The notes beneath the pieces were generated by a model. It ran no database searches and was not told the DNA's origin. It saw only the letters and a list, made by a program, of their open reading frames with translations. A DNA stretch of 26,467 bases from an uncultured Lachnoanaerobaculum sp. (lineage in GTDB: Bacteria > Bacillota > Clostridia > Lachnospirales > Lachnospiraceae): NCBI RefSeq assembly GCF_938015485.1, contig NZ_CALLVU010000103.1, forward strand, positions 1-26,467, given 5' to 3'. The position numbers and the translations under genes are program-made. Of the stretch, positions 7,598 to 13,688 are shown piece after piece; position 1 is the first letter of the stretch; each line of letters begins with the position of its first letter.

Positions 7598-8319
7598 TTC
7601 ATATTGAAAACGGAAAATATATTTATGAAAATCAAATAGGGATGGATCATATAAACCTTGATATAAAAAAGGGTGAGAGTGTATCTATAATGGGACCGAA
7701 CGGAGCCGGAAAGTCCACCTTGCTTAAGATTATTGTAGGACTCTTTGCTCTCAGTGAGGGCAAGTATACCTTTGACGGTGAAGAGATAAATAAGGCATAT
7801 ATAAAGGACTTAAAAAGAGTATCAAACCTTTACAAAAAAGTAGGGTTTGTATTTCAAAACAGCGATGTGCAGCTTTTCAATTTTTCAGTCTATGAGGAAC
7901 TTGCCTTCGGGGTAAGACAGCTGTGTTTATCCGAGTCCGAGGTGGAAAGAAGAGTGGAAGATTGCTTGAAACTTTTACAGATAGAACATCTTAAAAACAG
8001 AGTACCTTATCAACTGTCAGGCGGTGAAAAGAAGCTTGTGGCTATAGGCTCCGTACTTACTATGAATCCGGAGGTTATTATACTTGACGAGCCTTTTAAC
8101 GGACTTTCGCCAAGGTATGTGGAGCTTATAAAGGATGTTTTATATTCTTTAAAAAAGGCGGGAAAGACAATTATAATTACCAGCCATCACTTCAATCAGG
8201 TAAGTGATTTGGTGGACAGTTTGTATCTTTTCGGTGAAGAGCATACTATAAAGAAAAGAATAGAAAAACATGAATGGGACAATCTGCCTACCTTTATGGA
8301 GTTTTTGGATAATGTATAG
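7594..8319 (+). CDS. nikO: ECF nickel transporter ATP-binding component (NikO/UreO, CbiO family)
   Basis: ABC-type ATPase that powers nickel uptake. In the 241-residue product: Walker A GPNGAGKS at 34-41, Q-loop Gln88 (VFQNSDVQLF), signature LSGGE at 141-145, Walker B VIILDE at 161-166 and switch His198 (TSHH). I start at ATG 7594 because GAAAGGA sits just upstream and the start overlaps the nikQ stop; an in-frame ATG at 7549 lies inside nikQ without a ribosome binding site. Last gene of the urease operon; 8320-8329 and 8348-8357 form an AT-only 10-bp inverted repeat that may serve as a weak terminator. Confidence 0.93.
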   Translation: MIHIENGKYIYENQIGMDHINLDIKKGESVSIMGPNGAGKSTLLKIIVGLFALSEGKYTFDGEEINKAYIKDLKRVSNLYKKVGFVFQNSDVQLFNFSVYEELAFGVRQLCLSESEVERRVEDCLKLLQIEHLKNRVPYQLSGGEKKLVAIGSVLTMNPEVIILDEPFNGLSPRYVELIKDVLYSLKKAGKTIIITSHHFNQVSDLVDSLYLFGEEHTIKKRIEKHEWDNLPTFMEFLDNV

Positions 8320-8363
8320 AAAATATATTTAACATAATGTTGGATACAATATATTTTATACAA

Positions 8364-8416
8364 TTGACAATTTTTCTTTATTATAGTACTATGACAGTGT
8401 ACACATCCTGTGTACA
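8364..8416 (+). promoter_or_regulatory. Strong sigma-A promoter with overlapping palindromic operator for the NYN gene
   Basis: A perfect -35 TTGACA (8364-8369), a 17-base spacer and -10 TACTAT (8387-8392) make one of the best promoters in the window. Directly after the -10 is a perfect palindrome: TGTACAC (8398-8404), five bases, GTGTACA (8410-8416), covering the expected start of transcription. This position suits a repressor operator. It could instead form a 5' hairpin in the RNA. No candidate regulator gene is adjacent. Confidence 0.7.
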
Positions 8417-8430
8417 TAAATATTGATACT

Positions 8431-8494
8431 AATCTCTAGCAGTAAGTTCTCCAACATCAGGAGTAAGCCGAGCCTAGAGATTTTTTTATTTTAC
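8431..8494 (+). terminator. Terminator-like leader hairpin between promoter and NYN gene (attenuator candidate)
   Basis: AATCTCTAG (8431-8439) pairs perfectly with CTAGAGATT (8474-8482), followed by a run of T bases broken by one A to 8494: a textbook intrinsic terminator, but placed between the promoter at 8364 and the start codon at 8509. The 34-base loop holds an inner hairpin CTCC (8449-8452) / GGAG (8460-8463), flanked on both sides by the hexamer AGTAAG (8441-8446 and 8462-8467, the second overlapping the stem). This symmetric internal loop looks like a designed RNA fold rather than chance. Transcription would be expected to stop here unless something opens it. I do not recognise a known riboswitch class. 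Confidence 0.6.
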
Positions 8495-8508
8495 ATGGAG
8501 GAAATATT

Positions 8509-9210
8509 ATGAAAACAGCGATACTGGTAGATGGTGGGTATTATCGTAAGCGTGCATTCTCCATTGCAGGTGATATAACTGCAAAAGAAAGAGCAGAGGA
8601 ATTATATTCATATTGTAAGAGGCATCTTTGGGAGAAGAAGAATAAAACAGCTTTTTTTGGACATGAATTATATAGAATTTTTTATTATGATTGTCCACCA
8701 TCATCTAAAAAAGTATATCATCCACTCTTAAAGAGAACTGTAGATTTAGGAAAGACAGATATATATAATTGGTCTAACGAATTTTTTGATGAACTGAGTA
8801 AGAAAAGAAAAGTTGCTCTAAGAATGGGAACGTTATCTGATGCATTGGCACATTATAATTTAAAGAAAGAGACTGTTAAAATGCTTCTAAACGGAAAGAA
8901 ACGTATAGAGGATTTGACCGAGAATGACTTTTCAATACTTATTGATCAGAAGGGTGTTGATATGAAAATTGGATTGGATATAGCTTCATTGGCCTATAAG
9001 AAACAGGTTGATCAAATTGTATTGATATCAGGTGATAGTGACTTTGTACCTGCATCAAAGTTAGCACGAAGAGAGGGTATAGATTTTATCTTAGATTCAC
9101 TTGGAGAAAAGGTCAAAGATGATTTGTCATTACATATAGATGGTTTGAAAACACATATAGATAGCATAAAACCTGCAAGTAAGACACAACTATTGACAAC
9201 TGATTTATAA
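8509..9210 (+). CDS. NYN domain (LabA/DUF88-like, PIN fold) putative ribonuclease
   Basis: The 233-residue product starts AILVDGGYY (Asp8) and later has KGVDMKIGLDIASLAY (Asp151, Asp157) and LISGDSDFVPA (Asp176, Asp178). This spacing of acidic residues is the NYN/PIN nuclease site that holds a divalent metal and cuts RNA in characterised relatives. There is no signal peptide or membrane span, so a cytoplasmic role is likely. The C-terminal 40 residues carry no motif I know. GGAGG precedes ATG 8509. Unlike the flanking housekeeping genes it has its own strong promoter, palindrome and attenuator-like leader, and it sits in an AT-rich patch with mobile-element debris, which suggests acquired DNA. 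The biological target is unknown. Confidence 0.8.
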   Translation: MKTAILVDGGYYRKRAFSIAGDITAKERAEELYSYCKRHLWEKKNKTAFFGHELYRIFYYDCPPSSKKVYHPLLKRTVDLGKTDIYNWSNEFFDELSKKRKVALRMGTLSDALAHYNLKKETVKMLLNGKKRIEDLTENDFSILIDQKGVDMKIGLDIASLAYKKQVDQIVLISGDSDFVPASKLARREGIDFILDSLGEKVKDDLSLHIDGLKTHIDSIKPASKTQLLTTDL

Positions 9211-9274
9211 GATGTACAATGAAATTAAATAAAAGCTTCGTGAAAATTTTACGTGGGGAATGAGGAGGAATTTT

Positions 9275-9394
9275 ATGGACATGCAGTTATTTTGGGACTC
9301 TGTAATAACAGTTGTCGGTGTAGTAGGATATGTAGGATCTTGGGTTGTACTTGGACTTCTTATAAGGTGGTTTATAGTAAAGTCAAAGAGATAA
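9275..9394 (+). CDS. Small single-span membrane peptide, 39 residues
   Basis: A very strong ribosome binding site (GAGGAGG at 9262-9268) lies at good distance from ATG 9275. The 39-residue reading frame starts MDMQLFWDSV, has an uninterrupted hydrophobic stretch from about residue 9 to 35 rich in V, G and L, and ends with the basic tail KSKR. This plan (short acidic N end, one helix, basic C end) is shared by type I toxin peptides, small holin-like peptides and small membrane regulators. I do not recognise the family. It lies 64 bases after the NYN gene with no clear terminator between them, so the two may share a transcript. Confidence 0.55.
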   Translation: MDMQLFWDSVITVVGVVGYVGSWVVLGLLIRWFIVKSKR

Positions 9395-9433
9395 AGGTTA
9401 GTTTATAAATTACAAACATTTTGTAACGTTGAT

Positions 9434-9790
9434 TTGGTGAGTTGGATGATAATTTTAAAAGCAATCTATAAAGACAATGCAGATACCATTATTGGTAACT
9501 GTGATAGTGAGTTATTCTTTGGTGGTAAAGAGGGAACAACTCTTAAGGAATTATCTGAAAATCCAGGTAAAGAAACTATCGACCTTTATAATACATCAGA
9601 AACACGATCAAATCAAAAATCGTTTGGACTTAACTATCAAAAGACGGGTAAAGAACTAATGAGTAGAGATGAAATTAAAGTTATGGATGGTAGAAAATGT
9701 ATTTTGGAAATAAGAGGTTCAAGACCTTTTTATTCAGATAAGTTTGATATAAACGAAAGTGAGAATATATGGGAAATAATGTACTATTAA
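9434..9790 (+). pseudogene. Remnant of conjugation coupling protein (VirD4/TraG family), 3' part only
   Basis: The residues from about 5 to 105 read like the C-terminal third of the VirD4/TraG ATPases of Firmicutes integrative conjugative elements: LKAIYKDNADTIIGNCDSE, GKETIDLYNTSETRSNQKS, LNYQKTGKELMSRDEIKVMDG and RGSRPFYSDKFDI. The Walker motifs and the N-terminal membrane part are missing, no plausible start codon with a ribosome binding site exists (the open frame begins at TTG 9434), and the extreme C terminus has also diverged. Full-length relatives are about 600 residues. This is therefore a decayed fragment of an element that once sat here. Confidence 0.8.
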
Positions 9791-10383
9791 TATTAAAAGA
9801 TTACTTATCATGGGAGAAAGTAAAAGAAGAAAAAAATTATAATAATTTGAGCTTTGATGAAAAAAATAATCTTAGGTTAGAAAATGATAAAGATGCTAAA
9901 TTCTATTATGAAGTAATGAAATTAACAAAAGAGAAATCACTTTTTGCTGATACAATTATTTCGTTTTGGAGTATATATAAAAGATTATTAGAGTTAGAAG
10001 CTGAGTGGAAATCATATAAAAATGTTAGAAGTCTCGAAGTATTAATTGAAAAGATAGAAAGTAATAAACAAGATGATTATTCAAGAAAAATAAGAGCATT
10101 AAATGAAAAAATCGATGGCTTTGCTAGTTTGATATACACTAAAGGCAATTTTATGTTACTACCTAACAGAAGAATGAATTCTAAAAGGTATGAAATATGT
10201 GAGGATAGAATTGATATTACTATTTTTGAATGTTTTCCAGATGGGAAAATGAGTAATTTTTTTAAACCTTGTGATAGTTTTGAAGAATGGATAAATGATG
10301 AAAAATTAAATTTTCTATTTTTAGATAATAATATAAATAAAGAAAATATTAATTGGTTTATAAAAGATACAAATAAAAAATAA
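9769..10383 (+). CDS. Uncharacterised protein, possibly DUF6994-like
   Basis: A 204-residue, AT-rich, lysine- and asparagine-rich open frame. The N-terminal half is helical and charged. The second half contains YTKGNFMLLPNRRMNSKRYE followed by RIDITIFEC and an acidic, asparagine-rich C terminus; the order 'GN-(M/F)-x-x-x-P ... R-(F/I)-D-(L/I)-T' recalls small uncharacterised proteins grouped as DUF6994, but I recall this from memory and it is uncertain. There is no signal peptide or membrane span. The start ATG 9769 overlaps the end of the VirD4/TraG remnant by 22 bases and has only a weak GAAAGTGAG-like ribosome binding site, so the true start may lie downstream or expression may be lost. 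Probably accessory cargo. Confidence 0.5.
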   Translation: MGNNVLLILKDYLSWEKVKEEKNYNNLSFDEKNNLRLENDKDAKFYYEVMKLTKEKSLFADTIISFWSIYKRLLELEAEWKSYKNVRSLEVLIEKIESNKQDDYSRKIRALNEKIDGFASLIYTKGNFMLLPNRRMNSKRYEICEDRIDITIFECFPDGKMSNFFKPCDSFEEWINDEKLNFLFLDNNINKENINWFIKDTNKK

Positions 10384-10448
10384 GTGAAATGTCGAGGGAT
10401 GAAGTATATGAATATATAAAAAAAGCAACATTATTAATTAGAAGAAGG

Positions 10449-10967
10449 AATATTGATTATCTTTCTTATGCTGGTTAATAAGTATCATGACAGTCATTGT
10501 GAGGATGAAGAGGTGCTTATTACATTAAAAAGGCTATTGATTCAAGTTCTGAGCTTCGTAGTAAAAAGCTTCTTATTGAGAATTTTATTTCAGGAATCAA
10601 TGATGTTGATGACGTGATGGCTGAATGGAGTGATTATGTAAATAAAAATCGAGAAGAAGAGCTTATGCAGATTATTGATGAAGAAAAGCTTAAATGAATT
10701 GAAACCAGGAAGTTTATTGAAAATGCATTTCGTGACGGTGAAATCAAGACTATAGGCACGGAAATTGATAAGCTTATGCCGGCAGTATCCCGTTTTGGAG
10801 GTGGAAATCGAGCTGCTAAAAAACTGACAGTAATTGATAAGTTGAAATCTTTCTTTGAAAAGTATTACGGTATCGGCGAATCATTTGCTGATGAAAAACC
10901 AAAGATTGTGAATTATAATGTAGACAGTCAAAAACATTTGGGTAAAGTTGCAGATAAGTTGAAATAA
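10449..10967 (+). pseudogene. Remnant of type I restriction enzyme subunit HsdR (C-terminal EcoR124-type domain)
   Basis: Read with frame corrections, this stretch encodes the C-terminal domain of HsdR: NIDY, then MLVNKYHDSHCEDEEVL, then KAIDSSSELRSKKLLIENFI, EELMQIIDEEKLK, ETRKFIENAFRDGEIK, TIGTEIDKLMPAVSRFGGGN and FFEKYYGIG. Lesions: a +1 shift at about 10461-10467, a -1 shift in the A run at about 10527-10531 that restores the frame, and an in-frame TGA at 10695-10697 where relatives have proline. Everything 5' of this domain (nuclease and helicase, roughly 800 residues) is absent, and no hsdM or hsdS is nearby. It cannot make an active enzyme. A short open frame at 10389-10478 runs into its start and has no independent support. 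Confidence 0.85.
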
Positions 10968-10970
10968 TTG

Positions 10971-10998
10971 GGGTGAGGCGCTTGCCTCACCCTATTTT
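10971..10998. terminator. Bidirectional terminator between convergent regions
   Basis: GGGTGAGGC (10971-10979), loop GCTT, GCCTCACCC (10984-10992), followed by TATTTT on the + strand; on the - strand the hairpin is followed by CAATTATTT. It lies just beyond the hsdR remnant and just beyond the stop of the - strand VWA gene, so it can stop transcription from both sides. Confidence 0.8.
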
Positions 10999-12697
10999 AC
11001 ATTCTCCTAATTTCCGCCTGCAGCATATTTCCGACTAAAGTTGCAAAGTTGTTAAGCGATTTCACCTTTACAAAACTTCGGCCGAAGATTTTTTGCACGT
11101 TCGGCAGGTCGGCGTCATCGCCGGTAAATGCACAGAGCACATAAATGTTTTCAAGCTTTGCCTTATGTACAAGCTCGGTCATATCCTCTATAGCTATATC
11201 GCCGCTGTAATTTCTGGATTTGCCTTTGACCTCAAGCATATCATTCGGTTTTATATCCGTAAGCCATATCACAACTCTGTGAGAAGAATTGTTTTTCTTC
11301 ATCTGCTCCATTAGAGCATTAAGTGCAAGACCGTCTCTGTTGGCACCGGTGGTAAAGAATCTGAATATTTCATTGTTTTTTGAGGTTTCATTGTAATCTC
11401 TGTAAAGATTCATTACAGTGTAGCCGTTCATAGATGAATAACCCCATACCCTGACCGGAATATGGCAGTTGTCAAGTGCTTTTGAAATAATATAGCCTTG
11501 TGTTGATACGGTGTCCATACGATGAATCTGTGAAGCCGAGGCATCCAGTAAAATATCGACACTTATATTGCCGCTGCCTTCCGCCACCTGCTTTTCAAAA
11601 ATCTTATCATTGTTAAGATACAATGTCTTCCAGACAAGCGCGGGATTTAACTTACCGGTCTTTGAGTAGACGGTAGTAGGCTCAAGCTGAGTGAGCAGAG
11701 CATTTTTGATACGATTTGTAAGCTCCGATATAGCGGCATTATTACTTCCTATATTAGCAAAGAAAAATTCTTTATTTTTAGTATACTGCTTTTGCATTTC
11801 CTTTCGCATCTTTGCGGCAAATCCGCTTACCTTGTCTTCACTTTCACCTCTTGTAAAAAATATTCTGGTACCTTCGTGATTACCGGTGCAGCACTCTCTT
11901 TGTATTTTCTCTGAAGTCTTATCATCATAGATGGACTTTCCGAAATAGCTGCTGATATATTTTCTAAGTCCTTCTTCCGTGATTCTGTTAAACTTTTCAG
12001 AGTCTGTTTCAAATGCGGAGGCGTCAGCTCCTCCCTGATTTTCGACATAGCCGAGTACAAGCTTGGTGGCACCTGAGATTTCATTTGAAACGCCTGCCTT
12101 TTTGCCGAAGAAGAGTCTTGGAACGGGGATTTTGAACCTATGTTTTTGCCCCTTTGCACTGACACCCGGAAGATAGGTAAAATACTTTGCAAGAGTACCT
12201 GAGAGGCTCTTTATAAAGCCCTCAGTATCTACATCCGCACCGATTTCCACCTCACTTAAGAGCTTTCTGTCTACCAAGTCCGGCAGTCCGCTGTCCTCAC
12301 CCATAGAGGTTCTGTAATGCCCTTCAAGTATCCATCCCTCTCTGCTTTCAGCAATACTCGGCATAAATTCTTTAAGCTTTTGTTTGCAATATTCCTTCCT
12401 AAGTAGCAGAAGACTTGGCCTTGAATCCTTTTCCTTTTGAAAGGTGGAATTTTCAAGTGCAATCCAAAACAATGCTTCATAGGTTCCCTGTCCTATGGTT
12501 TCATGGAAGGTATTGTAAAATTCCTTTAACCTTTTCCAGTCAAAATGTGCATAGCTGCTGCCAAGTATGGTATTCCAATAAAGATCCGCTTTCGCATTAT
12601 TGTCATACATACGAAAACCGATGGAAACATCATAATTTCCTGCAGCATTCCAAATCATGTTTGCAGCCCTCTTTTTTTCAAACTCCGTCAAGATCAT
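10997..12697 (-). CDS. VWA domain protein, partner of the adjacent MoxR-type ATPase
   Basis: A 566-residue soluble protein. Residues about 378-560 form a von Willebrand A domain with a metal-ion adhesion site: DASAS (Asp385, Ser387, Ser389), a threonine pair near 449-450 (FTTGANRDG), and Asp481 in WLTDIKPND. The first 370 residues have no motif I recognise; they contain FGKKAGVSNEISGATK and a Cys-Cys pair at 269-270. No signal peptide or membrane span is visible, so a cytoplasmic role is likely. The start (ATG at 12695-12697) overlaps the stop of the ATPase gene by 4 bases (ATGA), implying coupled translation and a 1:1 complex. In known pairs (NorQ/NorD, CbbQ/CbbO, RavA/ViaA) such complexes remodel or activate metalloenzymes. 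The target here is unknown. Confidence 0.82.
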   Translation of the reverse strand: MILTEFEKKRAANMIWNAAGNYDVSIGFRMYDNNAKADLYWNTILGSSYAHFDWKRLKEFYNTFHETIGQGTYEALFWIALENSTFQKEKDSRPSLLLLRKEYCKQKLKEFMPSIAESREGWILEGHYRTSMGEDSGLPDLVDRKLLSEVEIGADVDTEGFIKSLSGTLAKYFTYLPGVSAKGQKHRFKIPVPRLFFGKKAGVSNEISGATKLVLGYVENQGGADASAFETDSEKFNRITEEGLRKYISSYFGKSIYDDKTSEKIQRECCTGNHEGTRIFFTRGESEDKVSGFAAKMRKEMQKQYTKNKEFFFANIGSNNAAISELTNRIKNALLTQLEPTTVYSKTGKLNPALVWKTLYLNNDKIFEKQVAEGSGNISVDILLDASASQIHRMDTVSTQGYIISKALDNCHIPVRVWGYSSMNGYTVMNLYRDYNETSKNNEIFRFFTTGANRDGLALNALMEQMKKNNSSHRVVIWLTDIKPNDMLEVKGKSRNYSGDIAIEDMTELVHKAKLENIYVLCAFTGDDADLPNVQKIFGRSFVKVKSLNNFATLVGNMLQAEIRRM

Positions 12698-13611
12698 GAA
12701 AAGATACTCTCCCCGGAAAGGCTCTCAGGCAATCTGGCACTTACAATATCAAGTACAAGCTGTCTTTCATACTCGTCAAAGCATTTATTGATAAGTCCCA
12801 TTTCCAAAGCCTTTGTGACTCCAAGTCCTTTTTTCATCATCCCTATACAGGAGATAAGACCTCTAAGGTCAAGGCTTCTTGTAGATATTTCACCGCCCTC
12901 ACATTTTTTCCTTATTTCATCAAAGAGAGCGGCAAACTGTGATATATACTCAGGTTTTAGCGTAGGATATTTATCCTTTATAAGCTTTTGTAAGTTCTCT
13001 GCAGATATAACAGGCATATGAAGTACCATAAATCTTGAAGCAAGTGCTTCGTTCATCTCTCTGGTACCGGCATAGCCGTAGTTCATTGTGCCTATAAATC
13101 TTGTGGCTTCATGAAGATTTATTCTGTCATATCCCGGCAAATCAATAGTTCTTCTGAAGTCAAGTACCGCATGAAGTACGGCAAGAGATTCATTCTTTGC
13201 CATATTTATTTCATCAAGTACACCGAAACCTCCTTTTACGGCACAGTTTAATATAGGTCCTTTTCTAAGCTTGACTTCTCCGTTTTCAAAGGTGTCAGAG
13301 CCTATAAGAGATGAAGCGTCGGTATTTATATAAAGTGATATATCCCACTGAGGTCTTGCAAATGCCATGGCAAGATTTTGTGCAAGCACGTTCTTTCCTG
13401 TAGCCTTTGGGCCGTCAAGCAAGATGTTTTCACCTGCTATTATGGCTGTGGCCGCCTCTTCCCAAATCTCCTTGCCGTAGTAGAGATATGAATCCTTAGG
13501 GATTCTCCTTTCATCCTCGGCTTCAAGCTTATAAAAGCTTCTGAACGACTTTATTTCTGTGATGATTTTATCAGATATATTTTCCTGTTTTAAAAATTCT
13601 AAAATTTCCAT
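12694..13611 (-). CDS. MoxR-type AAA+ ATPase (AAA_5 family)
   Basis: The 305-residue product carries Walker A GPKATGKN (67-74), Walker B FGVLDE (129-134), sensor 1 in GTMNYGYAG (Asn177) and arginines at 184 and 193 that could be the finger. The hexameric MoxR family works as a chaperone with a VWA protein, here the next gene. The last Walker A residue is Asn where most have Thr or Ser; I believe some AAA_5 proteins share this, but I cannot check. I use the start at 13611 (AGAGGAAAT just upstream). The open frame extends to 13650, but that codon falls inside the cstA terminator. No separate promoter is visible in the 31 bases between terminator and start, so expression may depend on read-through from cstA. 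Confidence 0.85.
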   Translation of the reverse strand: MEILEFLKQENISDKIITEIKSFRSFYKLEAEDERRIPKDSYLYYGKEIWEEAATAIIAGENILLDGPKATGKNVLAQNLAMAFARPQWDISLYINTDASSLIGSDTFENGEVKLRKGPILNCAVKGGFGVLDEINMAKNESLAVLHAVLDFRRTIDLPGYDRINLHEATRFIGTMNYGYAGTREMNEALASRFMVLHMPVISAENLQKLIKDKYPTLKPEYISQFAALFDEIRKKCEGGEISTRSLDLRGLISCIGMMKKGLGVTKALEMGLINKCFDEYERQLVLDIVSARLPESLSGESIFS

Positions 13612-13642
13612 ATTTCCTCTGTCTAATAAAAAATAATAAAAA

Positions 13643-13681
13643 ACTCCCAAGACAGTATTATATTACAACTGTCTTGGGAGT
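13643..13681 (-). terminator. Terminator of cstA
   Basis: A perfect 14-bp inverted repeat: 13643-13656 (ACTCCCAAGACAGT) and 13668-13681, with an 11-base loop. Read on the - strand it is followed by TTTTTTATTATTTTTTATT, the hallmark of a strong intrinsic terminator. It lies 8 bases after the cstA stop and 31 bases before the start of the AAA+ ATPase gene on the same strand. Confidence 0.9.
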
Positions 13682-13688
13682 AGCAAGA

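Noticed and set aside
8431..8494. Type III toxin-antitoxin RNA ahead of the NYN gene
   Set aside because: Type III systems use tandem RNA repeats before a ToxN-type protein. Here there is one hairpin and the protein has a NYN fold.
9434..9790. Functional 118-residue protein
   Set aside because: It matches only the C-terminal part of VirD4/TraG, begins at a TTG without a ribosome binding site and lacks the ATPase motifs.
10389..10478. Independent 29-codon gene after the unknown ORF
   Set aside because: No ribosome binding site, and its last codons already read as the hsdR relic (NIDY) before a frameshift.
12415..13021. + strand open frames across the MoxR/VWA genes
   Set aside because: Antisense shadows of well-supported genes, with no ribosome binding sites and no recognisable motifs.
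13612..13650. Longer N terminus for the MoxR-type ATPase from 13650
   Set aside because: The codon lies inside the cstA terminator stem; ATG at 13611 has AGAGGAAAT directly upstream.
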